DNA of 64,000 bases from Aureimonas altamirensis (GCF_023702225.1 NZ_JAMQCO010000008.1:221653-285652), one strand, 5' to 3'. Numbered from the stretch's first letter, positions 41,769-50,847 are shown. Notes: a model not told the origin generated them from the sequence alone. Numbers and translations are program-made.

Positions 41769-42425
41769 TCAGGCGACCTTTCCATAGCGGCGTTCGAGAT
41801 AGCGCACGCCGAAGACGGCGATGAGCGATATGACGAGGAAGAAGGCGCCGACGAGCGTGATCGGCTCAATATAGCGGTAGTTGTAGTTGGCGATGGAGCG
41901 CGCCTGGTTCATCAGCTCCAGCACGGTGATGGCCGACAGCAGCGGCGTTTCCTTGAACATGGCGATGAGATAGTTGGCCAGCGCGGGAACCATCGGGGCC
42001 ACGGCCTGCGGCAGGACGACATGCCGCCAGGTCTGCCCGCCGGTCATGTTGCAGGCCTTGGCGGCCTCCCATTGGCCGCGCGGCACGTTCTCGATGCCCG
42101 CGCGGTAGACCTCCGCCGTGTAGGTTGCGTAATGCAGCCCGAGCCCGATGACGCCGGCAACCAGCGGCGCCAGGGTGATGCCGATGTCCGGCAGGATGTA
42201 GAAGAGAAAATAGAGCTGCACGAGCAGCGGCGTGCCGCGGATGAATTCCACCACCAGCGAAACCGGACGCGCCACCCAGCGGTTCGGAGAGCGCCGTGCC
42301 ACGGCGAAGACGAGGCCGAGGACGGCCGCCAGGACGAAGCCGAGCAGCGTCGCGACGACGGTGATCTTCGCGCCTTCGACGAGGGTCGGCATGATCTGCC
42401 AGACGAAATCCCAATCCCATTCCAT
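41769..42425 (-). CDS. ehuD: Ectoine/hydroxyectoine ABC transporter permease EhuD
   Basis: Inner-membrane permease of the polar amino acid (HisM/GlnP) family, 218 residues, about five helices. The EAA loop is EAAKACNMTGGQTWRHVVLPQAV. The FIRGTPLLVQLYFLFY motif is typical. It pairs with EhuC. It starts 4 bp after ehuC and its stop is followed immediately by the eutA start. Confidence 0.94.
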   Translation of the reverse strand: MEWDWDFVWQIMPTLVEGAKITVVATLLGFVLAAVLGLVFAVARRSPNRWVARPVSLVVEFIRGTPLLVQLYFLFYILPDIGITLAPLVAGVIGLGLHYATYTAEVYRAGIENVPRGQWEAAKACNMTGGQTWRHVVLPQAVAPMVPALANYLIAMFKETPLLSAITVLELMNQARSIANYNYRYIEPITLVGAFFLVISLIAVFGVRYLERRYGKVA

Positions 42426-42429
42426 CGCG

Positions 42430-43089
42430 TCAGGCCCTCACGCCGTCGAGGCCGCGCGCCAGCCGCCGTTCAAGGAACCGGACTCCGGCGGTGATGACGG
42501 ACGCCATGGCGAAATACAGGACGAGGATGGTGATGAAGGGCACCGCCGTATTGCCGGTCTGCGCCCGCACCACCTGCGCCTGGAAGGTCATGTCGGCCAG
42601 CGAGATCAGCGACACGATGGCCGTGGCCTTGAGAAGCTCGATGGCGTTGTTGTTGAACGTGGGCAGCATGATGACCAGCGCCTGCGGCAGGATGATGTGG
42701 CGCATGGCCTGCCAGCGCGTCAGGTTGAGCGCCACGCAAGCCTCGCGCTGCTCCCGGCCTATGGCGCGGATGGCGCCTCGCACCACCTCCGCGCCGTAGG
42801 CGCCGACATTCAGGCCCAGCGCCAGCACGCCCGCCTGCATCTCGCTCAGGGTCAGACCCATCAAGGGCAGGACGTAATAGGCCCAGAACAGCTGGACGAA
42901 GATCGACGTGCCGCGAAAGAACTCGACATATGTGGTTGCCAGCGCCCGCACCCACCAGAAGCGCGAGACGCGCCCCAGGCCGGCCACGAAAGCGACGAGC
43001 AGCGCAAAGAGACAGCCATAGACCGTCAGCTTCACGGTAACGACCGCGCCTTCCAGTATCAGCTGGAGATAGCCGAGCCACATATCCAT
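42430..43089 (-). CDS. ehuC: Ectoine/hydroxyectoine ABC transporter permease EhuC
   Basis: Partner permease to EhuD, 219 residues, same family. FFRGTSIFVQLFWAYYVLP and the EAA-type loop REACVALNLTRWQAMRHIILPQ are visible. Together EhuC and EhuD form the membrane channel for ectoine uptake. It begins 23 bp after ehuB and ends 4 bp before ehuD. Confidence 0.94.
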   Translation of the reverse strand: MDMWLGYLQLILEGAVVTVKLTVYGCLFALLVAFVAGLGRVSRFWWVRALATTYVEFFRGTSIFVQLFWAYYVLPLMGLTLSEMQAGVLALGLNVGAYGAEVVRGAIRAIGREQREACVALNLTRWQAMRHIILPQALVIMLPTFNNNAIELLKATAIVSLISLADMTFQAQVVRAQTGNTAVPFITILVLYFAMASVITAGVRFLERRLARGLDGVRA

Positions 43090-43112
43090 CGCGGTTCTTC
43101 TTCAGCCGGGGC

Positions 43113-43961
43113 TTACTGCTGGGCGCAGAGCTTTTCGCGCGTCGTCGACATCGCCGCCTGCGCCGAGAAGCCGTATGGCTCGATGATCTGGGCGAACTCG
43201 CCCGAAGCCTTGATGGCCGCCAGTTCGCGGTCGAAGGCGTCGCGCAGCTCGGTCTGGTCCTTGCGGAAGGCCGCACCGTCGCAATAGACCGGCGCACCCT
43301 CGACGGGGGCCACGACCTCCAGTGTGTCGTCGTTGGCCTGGCCGGCCAGCGCGTTGATGGACAGGACCGGCAGCGAATAGACATCGATGCGCCCCTGCTG
43401 CAGCATGGTCAGGCCGCTCTGCGCGTCGGGCACCACGATGACGCGGTCGCGCGGCACGCCGGCTTCCAGGGCCAGGCGCTCCTCCGTGCCGCCGCCCGGC
43501 GCGCCGATGCGGACCTCGGCATTGTCGGCAATATCCTTGTAGGACTTCAGGCCATGCGGATTGCCGGCCTTGAGCAGGAAGGCCTCGGCGTCGCACAGGA
43601 CAGGCTCGGAATAGGCCACGGCGGCGCAGCGTTCGGGCTTCATGAACAGCCCCGCGGTTACGGCGTCGAAGCGCCGTGCCTGAAGACCGGGGATCATTGC
43701 CCCATACTCCGAGATCGAGGCGACCACGTCATCGACGCCGAGACGCTTGAAGACGGCCCGGGCGACATCCGGTGCGGCCCCCGATACGCTCCCGTCCGAG
43801 TTGACGGCGGTGAAAGGCGGCTCGTTGGCGATGGCGATGCGGGCGAAGCCCTGCTCCTTCAAGGCATCGAGCGCCTCCTGTGCCTGGGCCGGAAGGCCCG
43901 ACAGGGCAAGCGCGCCCAGCGATGCACCCAGGATGGCGCGGCGGATCTTGGCATTCGGCAT
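43113..43961 (-). CDS. ehuB: Ectoine/hydroxyectoine binding protein EhuB
   Basis: Periplasmic receptor for ectoine and hydroxyectoine, 282 residues, type II binding fold (SBP_bac_3). Signal peptide 1-27 (cleaved near AQAQE). Binding-site landmarks are IANEPPFTAVNSDGSVSGAAPDVARAV, the Phe and Glu in GLFMKPERCAAVAYSEPV, and IGAPGGGTEERLAL. The ATG has GGAG 8 bases upstream; the longer frame upstream belongs to the ehuA antisense region. 86 bp separate it from ehuA. Confidence 0.94.
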   Translation of the reverse strand: MPNAKIRRAILGASLGALALSGLPAQAQEALDALKEQGFARIAIANEPPFTAVNSDGSVSGAAPDVARAVFKRLGVDDVVASISEYGAMIPGLQARRFDAVTAGLFMKPERCAAVAYSEPVLCDAEAFLLKAGNPHGLKSYKDIADNAEVRIGAPGGGTEERLALEAGVPRDRVIVVPDAQSGLTMLQQGRIDVYSLPVLSINALAGQANDDTLEVVAPVEGAPVYCDGAAFRKDQTELRDAFDRELAAIKASGEFAQIIEPYGFSAQAAMSTTREKLCAQQ

Positions 43962-44047
43962 GGGTGTGGCTCCGTTGGCAGAAGCATGCCCGGTCGAAGC
44001 GGAACCGCCTCGATTGCGGACGATGCGATGAATTCCGGACCGCGCGC

Positions 44048-44833
44048 TCAGACGCGCTGGCCGGCGGCGACGACCTTGCGAAGGAAAGCCTGGGTGCGCT
44101 CTTCCTTCGGGTTGGTGAAGATCGCGTCCGGCGGACCGGACTCGACGATGCGTCCCTTGTCGAAAAAAAGGACACGGTCCGCGAAATCGTGGGCGAAACT
44201 CATCTCGTGGGTCACGAGCAGCATGGTCATGTCCGTCTCCCGGCCCAGGAGGCGCATGACGTTCAGCACCTCCTCGACCAGTTCCGGATCGAGCGCGGAG
44301 GTGACCTCGTCGAACAGCATGATGCGCGGGTTCAGCGCCAGCGCGCGGGCGATGGCGACGCGTTGCTTCTGCCCGCCGGAAAGCTGCGACGGCATGGACT
44401 TCGCCTTGTCGGCCATGCCGACCATGTCCAGCAGTTCCAGCGCCCGCTTCTTCGCATCGGCCGGCTTGACGCCCTGCGTCAGGACGGGCGCCAGCGTGAC
44501 GTTCTCGCAGACGCATTTGTGCGGAAACAGGTTGAAATGCTGGAAGACCATGCCGATCTTCGCCCGCATCCGATGCAGGTGCTTCTCGTCGGCGGGCTTC
44601 AACGCCCCCTCGCCGCCCATGTGGAACAGGTGGTCTCCGTCCACCTTGATATGGCCGTCGGTCAGGTCCTCCAGCGTCATCAGGATGCGCAGGATAGTCG
44701 TCTTGCCGGAGCCGGACGGACCGATCAGCGCGATCTTTTCGCCGGGCATGACGTCGAAGTTCAACCGGTCGAGCACGGTCAGCTCACCGAAGCGCTTGGT
44801 CACGTTTTCGAACTGGATGATCGGTGACGCCAC
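44048..44833 (-). CDS. ehuA: Ectoine/hydroxyectoine ABC transporter ATPase EhuA
   Basis: Cytoplasmic ATPase of the ectoine importer, 261 residues. Walker A is GPSGSGKTT, signature [15 protein letters not shown], Walker [13 protein letters not shown], switch His in VTHEMSFA. Start chosen: the GTG at 44833, with AGAGGA 6 bases upstream, giving [16 protein letters not shown], the normal family N-terminus; an ATG at 44857 has no ribosome site. It is the first gene of the nine-gene operon, and two enuR-type motifs lie 52-90 bp upstream. Confidence 0.93.
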   Translation of the reverse strand: MASPIIQFENVTKRFGELTVLDRLNFDVMPGEKIALIGPSGSGKTTILRILMTLEDLTDGHIKVDGDHLFHMGGEGALKPADEKHLHRMRAKIGMVFQHFNLFPHKCVCENVTLAPVLTQGVKPADAKKRALELLDMVGMADKAKSMPSQLSGGQKQRVAIARALALNPRIMLFDEVTSALDPELVEEVLNVMRLLGRETDMTMLLVTHEMSFAHDFADRVLFFDKGRIVESGPPDAIFTNPKEERTQAFLRKVVAAGQRV

Positions 44834-44885
44834 GTAGCATCCTCTGATTGAGGCCATCGAGTGACGCAACGATGCGACCCGCACC

Positions 44886-44902
44886 AAATCATGTCAATTG
44901 AC
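44886..44902. promoter_or_regulatory. Putative EnuR operator, copy 1
   Basis: AAATCATGTCAATTGAC lies in the gap between enuR and ehuA. It differs by one base within the core from copy 2, 23 bp away (start to start), so the two form a direct repeat in register by about two helical turns, as MocR-type regulators prefer. Confidence 0.6.
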
Positions 44903-44908
44903 AAAATC

Positions 44909-44924
44909 AAATCATGACAATTAA
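44909..44924. promoter_or_regulatory. Putative EnuR operator, copy 2
   Basis: AAATCATGACAATTAA has the same core (AAATCATGACAATT) as the copy at 46367-46380 upstream of enuR and the asnC gene. Recurrence of a 14-base core only on both sides of the regulator gene suggests a true operator. Confidence 0.65.
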
Positions 44925-44967
44925 TCGGGCTGTGCCATTTTTCGATGCAGCGGAGCCCAGTCTCGGC

Positions 44968-46350
44968 TCAGATCGCCAGCAGTAGCGGCTCCGGGTCGGA
45001 CCGATGCAGGTTGGCGATGACCTTCAGGCCGGTGCGCAGCTCCGCTTCGGTCGTCGAGCCGACGGAGACGCGCACGGCCGGCTGCCGGATCGCCCCCATC
45101 TGGAAGGAGCGCCCCGGCGCGACGGCGACGCCGCGCAGGCGCGCCTGCGCCACGAACAGCTCTTCCGTTTCGGGCGTATCCAGCGGCAGCCACAGATGCA
45201 GCCCTTCGCGGTGCGCCCTGTAGGGGATCCCGGCCAGCATTTCGGCAACCACCTCCTGCCGCCGGCGCAAGGCCTGTCGCTGCCATCGCACCAGCTCTGC
45301 GGCCGTGCCGTCGGCCACCCAGCGCGTCGCGAGCTCGGCGATCAGGGGCGTCGCGATCCAGTTGGTGACCAGGTGCCGGTTCATCACGGCCGACAGCATC
45401 CTGTCCGGCACCGCGAGATATCCCGTGCGAAGGCCGGGAAGCACCGTTTTGGTGAAGGAGGTGACATACAGCGTGCGCTCGGGCGCGAAGGCGGCGACAG
45501 GTGGCGGCCGGTCCTCGATCAGCGGTCCCAGAACGTCGTTCTCGATGATGGCGATGTCGTGCCGGCGGGCAACGGCCGCGATGGCGGCGCGCCGCCCCTC
45601 GCCCATCAGCGCCGCTGTCGGCCCGATGACCGACGGCTGCAGGAATACCGCCCGGATGCCGTCGTGCCGGCAGGCGGCGTCGAGCGCGTCGGGCAGTATG
45701 CCCTCCTCGTCGATGTCCAGCGCCGTCAGCTTGAGGCCCAGATAGGTGGCCAGCGGAACCAGCGTGTGGTGGCCGATCGCCTCCGTCCCGACAGCGCCGC
45801 CGGCGCCCGCCACGCTCATCAGGGCGATGGTCATTCCCGCCGTCGCGCCGTTTGTCAGGCAGATGTTGGCCGGTGGCACGGACAGGCCGCAACCGCGCAG
45901 CCAGTCCACCGCCACGGCCTTGTGGCGCGGAAAGACGACATTGGGGCGGAACGACAGGACGGTCGACGGCGGCAGGCTGCCGGCAAGCTCCACCAGGGCG
46001 GCCTGCATGCGCTCCACATGCATCGTCTCGCAGACCGGCTTGAGGATGGACAGGTCCACGATTTCGCCGAACCGCTCCGGAATATAGGGCAACGTGCCTT
46101 CCGGCTTGTCGCCCCGCACGAAGGTGCCGCGCCCCGTTTCCCCGGATACGAGCCCCCGCCGTATGAGTTCCTCATAGGCCCGGCTGACCGTCTGCACCGA
46201 CAGTTTGAGCCCGTCGGCCATGACCCTGTGGGGCGGCAGCCGCACGCCGGCCGCCAGCCGTCCATCGCCGATGGCCCGGCCGATCTGGTCTGCGAGGGAC
46301 TGATAGTAGGGCCGCCGCAGGGCGGGGCGGTCGATGTACCACATTGTCAT
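44968..46350 (-). CDS. enuR: MocR/PdxR-type regulator of ectoine catabolism
   Basis: Transcription factor of 460 residues joining a GntR winged-helix domain (~10-80, LPPHRVMADGLKLSVQTVSRAYEEL) to an aminotransferase-like effector domain (~115-455) that binds PLP; the PLP lysine is in TSFTKTVLPGLRTGY. EnuR proteins bind PLP and react with alpha-acetyl-diaminobutyrate or diaminobutyrate to relieve repression of ectoine genes. It is on the same strand and directly upstream of the ehu operon. The ATG at 46350 sits inside one copy of the putative operator, suggesting autoregulation. Confidence 0.92.
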   Translation of the reverse strand: MTMWYIDRPALRRPYYQSLADQIGRAIGDGRLAAGVRLPPHRVMADGLKLSVQTVSRAYEELIRRGLVSGETGRGTFVRGDKPEGTLPYIPERFGEIVDLSILKPVCETMHVERMQAALVELAGSLPPSTVLSFRPNVVFPRHKAVAVDWLRGCGLSVPPANICLTNGATAGMTIALMSVAGAGGAVGTEAIGHHTLVPLATYLGLKLTALDIDEEGILPDALDAACRHDGIRAVFLQPSVIGPTAALMGEGRRAAIAAVARRHDIAIIENDVLGPLIEDRPPPVAAFAPERTLYVTSFTKTVLPGLRTGYLAVPDRMLSAVMNRHLVTNWIATPLIAELATRWVADGTAAELVRWQRQALRRRQEVVAEMLAGIPYRAHREGLHLWLPLDTPETEELFVAQARLRGVAVAPGRSFQMGAIRQPAVRVSVGSTTEAELRTGLKVIANLHRSDPEPLLLAI

Positions 46351-46380
46351 GAATCAAGCTTTGCCGAAATCATGACAATT
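46343..46380. promoter_or_regulatory. Inverted pair of putative EnuR operators between enuR and asnC
   Basis: On the minus strand TTGATTCATGACAAT (46357-46343) covers the enuR ATG. On the plus strand AAATCATGACAATT (46367-46380) follows. The cores are in opposite orientation and share TCATGACAAT. Located between divergent regulator genes, they could control both enuR and the asnC-GNAT transcript. They match the two copies before ehuA. Confidence 0.6.
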
Positions 46381-46449
46381 CACAATTGGAAAATGCGCCG
46401 TTAGAGCTTAAACACCCATGTCTCGACCATCAGAGGGGGCACGGAGGGC

Positions 46450-46938
46450 ATGAAGCTCGACGCGGCGGACCTGCGTATCCTCAGGGAAATCCAGAGCGAC
46501 GGCCGGATCACCAAGCTGGCGCTGGCCGAGCGTGTCGGCCTGTCGCCCACGCCATGCTGGAACAGGCTGAAGAAGCTGGAGGATTCCGGCATCGTGATGG
46601 GCTACCGTGCGCGGATCCGCATCTGCGCCATCGCGCCCATCGCCGAGGTGCTGGTGGAAGTAACGCTCGGCAACCACCGGCAGGCCGATTTCGACCGCTT
46701 CGAGCGGGCGATCCGCGAAGCGCCGGAGGTCGTGTCCTGCTGGTCGGTCGGCGGCGGCGTCGACTATATACTTAAGGTCGTCAGCCCTGGCATAGACCAC
46801 TACCAGAGGCTTGTGGACGGCTGGCTCGCCCGGGAGATCGGGATCGCTCGGTACTTCACCTACATCGTCACCCGCACGGTCAAGGAGGAGGTCGACGCAC
46901 CCGTGGAATTGCTGGCCTTGAAGCGCTCTAAGGAGTAG
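46450..46938 (+). CDS. Lrp/AsnC-family regulator of the ectoine cluster
   Basis: DNA-binding regulator of 162 residues. The N-terminal helix-turn-helix (~1-60) includes ILREIQSDGRITKLALAERVGLSPTPCWNRL; the C-terminal AsnC/RAM ligand-binding domain (~70-150) follows. It corresponds to asnC of the Ruegeria ectoine cluster and DoeX of Halomonas, which bind near doe promoters. Divergent from enuR and followed on the same strand by a GNAT gene, doeC and doeD. Confidence 0.92.
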   Translation: MKLDAADLRILREIQSDGRITKLALAERVGLSPTPCWNRLKKLEDSGIVMGYRARIRICAIAPIAEVLVEVTLGNHRQADFDRFERAIREAPEVVSCWSVGGGVDYILKVVSPGIDHYQRLVDGWLAREIGIARYFTYIVTRTVKEEVDAPVELLALKRSKE

Positions 46939-46955
46939 TCGTTGCCACACGCGCA

Positions 46956-47402
46956 ATGGAGATGGACATGAACCGACTCATCCGACCGGAAGACAAGGAC
47001 GCGTGGCTGACCCTGTGGGAGGGCTACCAGCGCTTCTACAAGGTCGAGATTCCGCGGGACGTGTCCGAGAAGACGTTCGAGCGGCTTCTGGACCCAGCCG
47101 AGCCGATGTTCGGCGTGCTCGCCTTCGAGGACGACAAGCCGCTCGGCCTCGTCCACTACATCTTCCACCGTTCCACCTGGACGGTCGGCGACTATTGCTA
47201 CCTGCAGGATCTTTTCGTGGCCGAGGGAATGCGCGGGCGCAGCCTCGGGCGCAAGCTGATCGACTTCGTCTATTCCGAAGCGGCCAAGGCCGGCGCGTCG
47301 CGCGTGTACTGGCTGACCCACGAAACCAATCGCGCCGCCATGAAGCTTTACGACCAGGTCGCGGACCGGACGGGCTTCCTGCAATACTCCAAGAGCTTCT
47401 GA
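46956..47402 (+). CDS. GNAT-family N-acetyltransferase in the ectoine cluster
   Basis: Cytoplasmic acetyltransferase of 148 residues (144 if the third ATG, 46968, with GGAG 6-7 bases upstream, is used). The acetyl-CoA loop is LQDLFVAEGMRGRSLGRKLIDF, matching the Q/RxxGxG/A motif region, and the C-terminal YWLTHETNRAAMKLYDQV is typical of small-molecule GNATs. It lies between asnC and doeC and so probably shares their regulation. It does not resemble the biosynthetic diaminobutyrate acetyltransferase EctA closely enough to name it. Its substrate is unknown; a diamino acid of ectoine breakdown is one guess. Confidence 0.85.
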   Translation: MEMDMNRLIRPEDKDAWLTLWEGYQRFYKVEIPRDVSEKTFERLLDPAEPMFGVLAFEDDKPLGLVHYIFHRSTWTVGDYCYLQDLFVAEGMRGRSLGRKLIDFVYSEAAKAGASRVYWLTHETNRAAMKLYDQVADRTGFLQYSKSF

Positions 47403-47542
47403 TCCCGGCCGGGCCGGAAGAGACTTTCTCCGGCCGGGCGACATTCTTGAGAGACTGTCTCCTGCGGGGACCGGCAGAAAAGACCAAAAGCGCGACCGCT
47501 CCAGCCTAGGCTCGAATCTCCACGACAAGGGGATTCGACGAG

Positions 47543-49036
47543 ATGAGCGCCTGTTTCGCCCGACACGAACGCCATGCCGCGCTGGACCGCCTGTCCGACA
47601 GGCGCCTCCTGCGTGAGAACGGCTATTGCGACGGCCGCTGGGTGCGGGAGCCGTCCGGCGCCGCCTTTCCGGTCACCGACCCGGCTACCGGGACCGCCCT
47701 TGCCTATGTTTCGGCGCTCGGGGCAGAGACGGTGGCGGAGGCCATCGACGCCGCGCATGCCGCACTGAAGCCGTGGCAGGCGCTGACGCCCCAGGCCCGC
47801 GCGGCAACCCTGATGCGCTGGCACGACCTGATCCTCGCCGCCCGGGACGATCTGGCGCTCATCATGACGTTGGAGCAGGGCAAGCCCATGGCCGAGTCGC
47901 TGGGCGAGATCGACTACGCGGCATCCTTCGTGTCCTTCTATGCGGAGGAAGGCAGGCGCGCCTCGGTAGAAGGTATCGCCAGCCATCTGCCGGGCGCCGC
48001 AATGAGCGTGTCGCGCGTGCCGGTCGGCGCCGTCGGCCTGGTCACGCCGTGGAATTTTCCGTCGGCGATGCTGACGCGCAAGGCAGCTGCGGCGCTGGCG
48101 GCAGGCTGCACCGTGGTCGCCCATCCGTCGTCCCATACGCCGCTTTCCGCGTTGGCCCTTGCCGAGCTTGCGGAGCGCGCCGGCTTTGCCCCCGGCCTGT
48201 TCAACGTCCTGACCGGCGACGCCGAAACGATCGTCGGTACGATGTGCGCCGATACACGCCTGCGCGCCATCAGCTTCACCGGTTCGACGCAGATCGGCCG
48301 CATGATCGCCGCGCGCTGTGCGCCCGGCGTCAAGCGTCTGGTGATGGAACTGGGCGGCCATGCCCCCTTCATCGTCTTCGACGACGCGGATATCGAGCGG
48401 GCCGTCGACATCGCCATGGGAGCGAAATTCGCGACTTCGGGCCAAGACTGCCTCGCGGCCAACCGCATCTACGTCCAGCGCGCGTTGTACGATGCCTTCG
48501 TGCAACGCTTCGCGGAACGGGCCCAGGCGCTCAAGGTGGGCAACGGGCTGGACGCCGACGTGGACATCGGACCCCTGATGCACCCGCGCGCCGTCGCCAA
48601 GGCGGCCGAGCACGTCGCCGACGCGCAGGCACGCGGGGCACGTATCGTGGCAGGCGGAACGGCGGGCCGGCCCGGGCCCTTGCATTTTGCCCCGACCGTG
48701 CTGGCCGACGTGCCGGACGATGCGCTCATCATGCGCGAGGAAACCTTCGCGCCCGTCGCCGCCATCACCCCCTTCGACACGGAGGCGGAGGTGATCGACC
48801 GGGCGAACGACAGCGAGTACGGGCTCGTCGCCTATGTGGTGACACGCGATTCCGCCCGTGCCGCGCGCCTTTCGGCGGCGCTGGAGTACGGCATGGTCGC
48901 GGTGAACCGGGTCAAGATCACCGGCGCGCCCGTTCCATTCGGCGGCGTCAAGCAATCCGGTCTCGGCCGCGAGGGATCGCGACACGGCCTCGAGGCCTTC
49001 ACCGACCTCAAATATGTCTGCCTCGACCTCGCCTGA
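47543..49036 (+). CDS. doeC: Aspartate-semialdehyde dehydrogenase (NAD-dependent) of ectoine breakdown
   Basis: Aldehyde dehydrogenase of the succinate-semialdehyde type, 497 residues, called ssd in Ruegeria. It oxidises L-aspartate 4-semialdehyde, made by DoeD, to L-aspartate. The general base is Glu269 in MELGGHAP and the catalytic Cys303 in SGQDCLAANR. PWNFPSAMLTRK and GGVKQSGLGREG are further SSDH-like motifs. The ATG at 47543 follows AGGGG. It stands 40 bp before doeD. Succinate semialdehyde would be the alternative substrate without this context. Confidence 0.9.
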   Translation: MSACFARHERHAALDRLSDRRLLRENGYCDGRWVREPSGAAFPVTDPATGTALAYVSALGAETVAEAIDAAHAALKPWQALTPQARAATLMRWHDLILAARDDLALIMTLEQGKPMAESLGEIDYAASFVSFYAEEGRRASVEGIASHLPGAAMSVSRVPVGAVGLVTPWNFPSAMLTRKAAAALAAGCTVVAHPSSHTPLSALALAELAERAGFAPGLFNVLTGDAETIVGTMCADTRLRAISFTGSTQIGRMIAARCAPGVKRLVMELGGHAPFIVFDDADIERAVDIAMGAKFATSGQDCLAANRIYVQRALYDAFVQRFAERAQALKVGNGLDADVDIGPLMHPRAVAKAAEHVADAQARGARIVAGGTAGRPGPLHFAPTVLADVPDDALIMREETFAPVAAITPFDTEAEVIDRANDSEYGLVAYVVTRDSARAARLSAALEYGMVAVNRVKITGAPVPFGGVKQSGLGREGSRHGLEAFTDLKYVCLDLA

Positions 49037-49076
49037 GGCCAAGGCTCCCCCGAAGTTCCAATCCAGGAGATCCAGC

Positions 49077-50465
49077 ATGCTCGATCGGGCCAGCCGCGAC
49101 AACGAACTGAACGCCTTCGACCGCGACCATTTCTTCCATCCGTCAACCCATATGGGCATGCATGCGCGCGGCGAAACGCCCAACCGCATCATCGAAGGCG
49201 GCCGCGGCTGCACGATCGTGGATCGCGACGGCCGCGAAAGCCTCGATGCCTTTGCCGGCCTCTACTGCGTCAATGTCGGCTATGGCCGGCAGGAGATCGC
49301 CGAAGCGATCGCGGAGCAGGCACGCAAGCTCAGCTATTACCACGCCTATGCTGGCAACGGCTCCGAACCTTCCATCCGCCTTGCAAAGATGATCGTGGAC
49401 CGGGCGCCCGCCAACATGAGCAGGGTCTATTTCGGGCTGTCCGGCTCGGATGCCAACGAAACCAACATCAAGCTGATCTGGTACTACAACAACGTACTCG
49501 GTCGGCCGGAGAAGAAGAAGATCATCTCGCGCTGGCGCGGCTATCACGGCTCGGGCGTCATGACCGGCTCCCTCACCGGGCTGCAGCTCTTCCATGATGC
49601 GTTCGACCTGCCCCGTGCACCCATCCTGCATACGGAAGCACCCTATTACTTCCGCCGCGAAGACCGCTCCATGACAGAGGAGCAGTTCTCGCAGCACTGC
49701 GCCGACAGGCTGGAAGACATGATCCTTGCCGAGGGGCCGGATACGGTGGCGGCCTTCGTCGGCGAGCCGGTCCTGGGAACGGGCGGCATCGTGCCGCCGC
49801 CGGCCGGCTACTGGCAGAAGATCCAGGCCGTCCTGAAGAAGTACGATATCCTCCTGGTGGCGGACGAGGTGGTCACCGGGTTCGGACGCCTCGGCTCCAT
49901 GTTCGGGGCGGACCACTACGGCATCGAGGCCGACCTGATCACCATCGCAAAGGGCCTGACCTCCGCCTATCTGCCCCTGTCGGGCACGATCGTTTCGGAC
50001 AAGGTATGGAACGTGCTGGTAGAGGGCTCCGATGCCATGGGCGTCATCGGTCATGGCTGGACCTACTCGGCCCATCCCCTGTGCGCGGCGGCGGGCATCG
50101 CCAACCTCGAACTGATCGACCGCCTGGACCTCGTCTCGAATGCGGGGCAGACCGGCGCCTACCTGCGCGAGGCGCTTTCACAAGCCGTGGGCGGCCACCG
50201 GCTGGTCGGTGAGGTGCGTGGCGAAGGCATGCTGGCGGCGGTGGAGTTCGTCGCCGACAAGGATGACAGGATATTCTTCGATCCGGCGCTGAAGGTCGGG
50301 CCGCGCATTGCCGCGGCGCTGCTCGAGCGCGGCGTGATCGGCCGGGGGATGCCGCAGGGAGACATATTGGGCTTTGCGCCGCCCTTCTGCCTGACGAAAG
50401 AGGAAGCAGACCGGATTGCAGAGGCCACCCGCAGCGCCGTAGATGCCGTCGCAGCCGATCTCTAA
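49077..50465 (+). CDS. doeD: L-2,4-diaminobutyrate transaminase
   Basis: Class III PLP aminotransferase of 462 residues that converts diaminobutyrate to aspartate 4-semialdehyde, the step before DoeC. The phosphate loop is GLSGSDANETNIKL, the cofactor Asp in LLVADEVVTGFGRLG, and the PLP lysine in TIAKGLTSAYLPLSG. The ATG at 49077 has AGGAGA 8 bases upstream; the 21-codon extension before it overlaps doeC. Its homologue is called atf in Ruegeria. It ends the plus-strand ectoine operon. Confidence 0.92.
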   Translation: MLDRASRDNELNAFDRDHFFHPSTHMGMHARGETPNRIIEGGRGCTIVDRDGRESLDAFAGLYCVNVGYGRQEIAEAIAEQARKLSYYHAYAGNGSEPSIRLAKMIVDRAPANMSRVYFGLSGSDANETNIKLIWYYNNVLGRPEKKKIISRWRGYHGSGVMTGSLTGLQLFHDAFDLPRAPILHTEAPYYFRREDRSMTEEQFSQHCADRLEDMILAEGPDTVAAFVGEPVLGTGGIVPPPAGYWQKIQAVLKKYDILLVADEVVTGFGRLGSMFGADHYGIEADLITIAKGLTSAYLPLSGTIVSDKVWNVLVEGSDAMGVIGHGWTYSAHPLCAAAGIANLELIDRLDLVSNAGQTGAYLREALSQAVGGHRLVGEVRGEGMLAAVEFVADKDDRIFFDPALKVGPRIAAALLERGVIGRGMPQGDILGFAPPFCLTKEEADRIAEATRSAVDAVAADL

Positions 50466-50490
50466 GCGCGCCCGCCGCCTGTCCGCAAGG

Positions 50491-50847
50491 TCAGGCGGCG
50501 CCCAGCTTTGCAACGATTTCATCCGGCATGTAGGGCTTGGTCACGAAGCCCAGCGGTCTTGCATCCGCGGCGACCGACCTCAGCTTCTCATTGATCTGCG
50601 CACTGACGAACAGAGACGGGATGTCGAGTTCGGCGCGCAGGCGGCGGGCGGTATCGATGCCGCAGGTGCCGCGCGCCAGGTTGACGTCCATGATTGCCGC
50701 ATCGACCTTGGTATCGCGCGCCAGAGCCAGCGCGGCGTCCGTATCCGTGGCGATGCCGACCACCTCGAATCCCGCTTCTGACAGGGCATCCTCGAGATCC
50801 ATGGCAATCAGGAACTCGTCCTCGACGATCATGATTCGATAGGTCAT
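50491..50847 (-). CDS. Single-domain response regulator (receiver only)
   Basis: A CheY-like receiver of 118 residues. The acidic pocket is IVEDE (Glu9, Asp10), the phospho-acceptor Asp54 in AAIMDVNLARG, the switch Ser/Thr in LFVSAQ and the Lys in GFVTKPY. It has no output domain. Such proteins in Rhizobiales act in phosphorelays with HWE/HisKA2 kinases (for example in the general stress response), but no kinase is adjacent. It is alone between doeD and the VOC gene. Confidence 0.9.
   Translation of the reverse strand: MTYRIMIVEDEFLIAMDLEDALSEAGFEVVGIATDTDAALALARDTKVDAAIMDVNLARGTCGIDTARRLRAELDIPSLFVSAQINEKLRSVAADARPLGFVTKPYMPDEIVAKLGAA

Noticed and set aside
47403..47450. GGCCGGA...TCCGGCC hairpin after the GNAT gene
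   Set aside because: Possible stem but without a T-run and inside very GC-rich DNA; not distinct enough to call a terminator.
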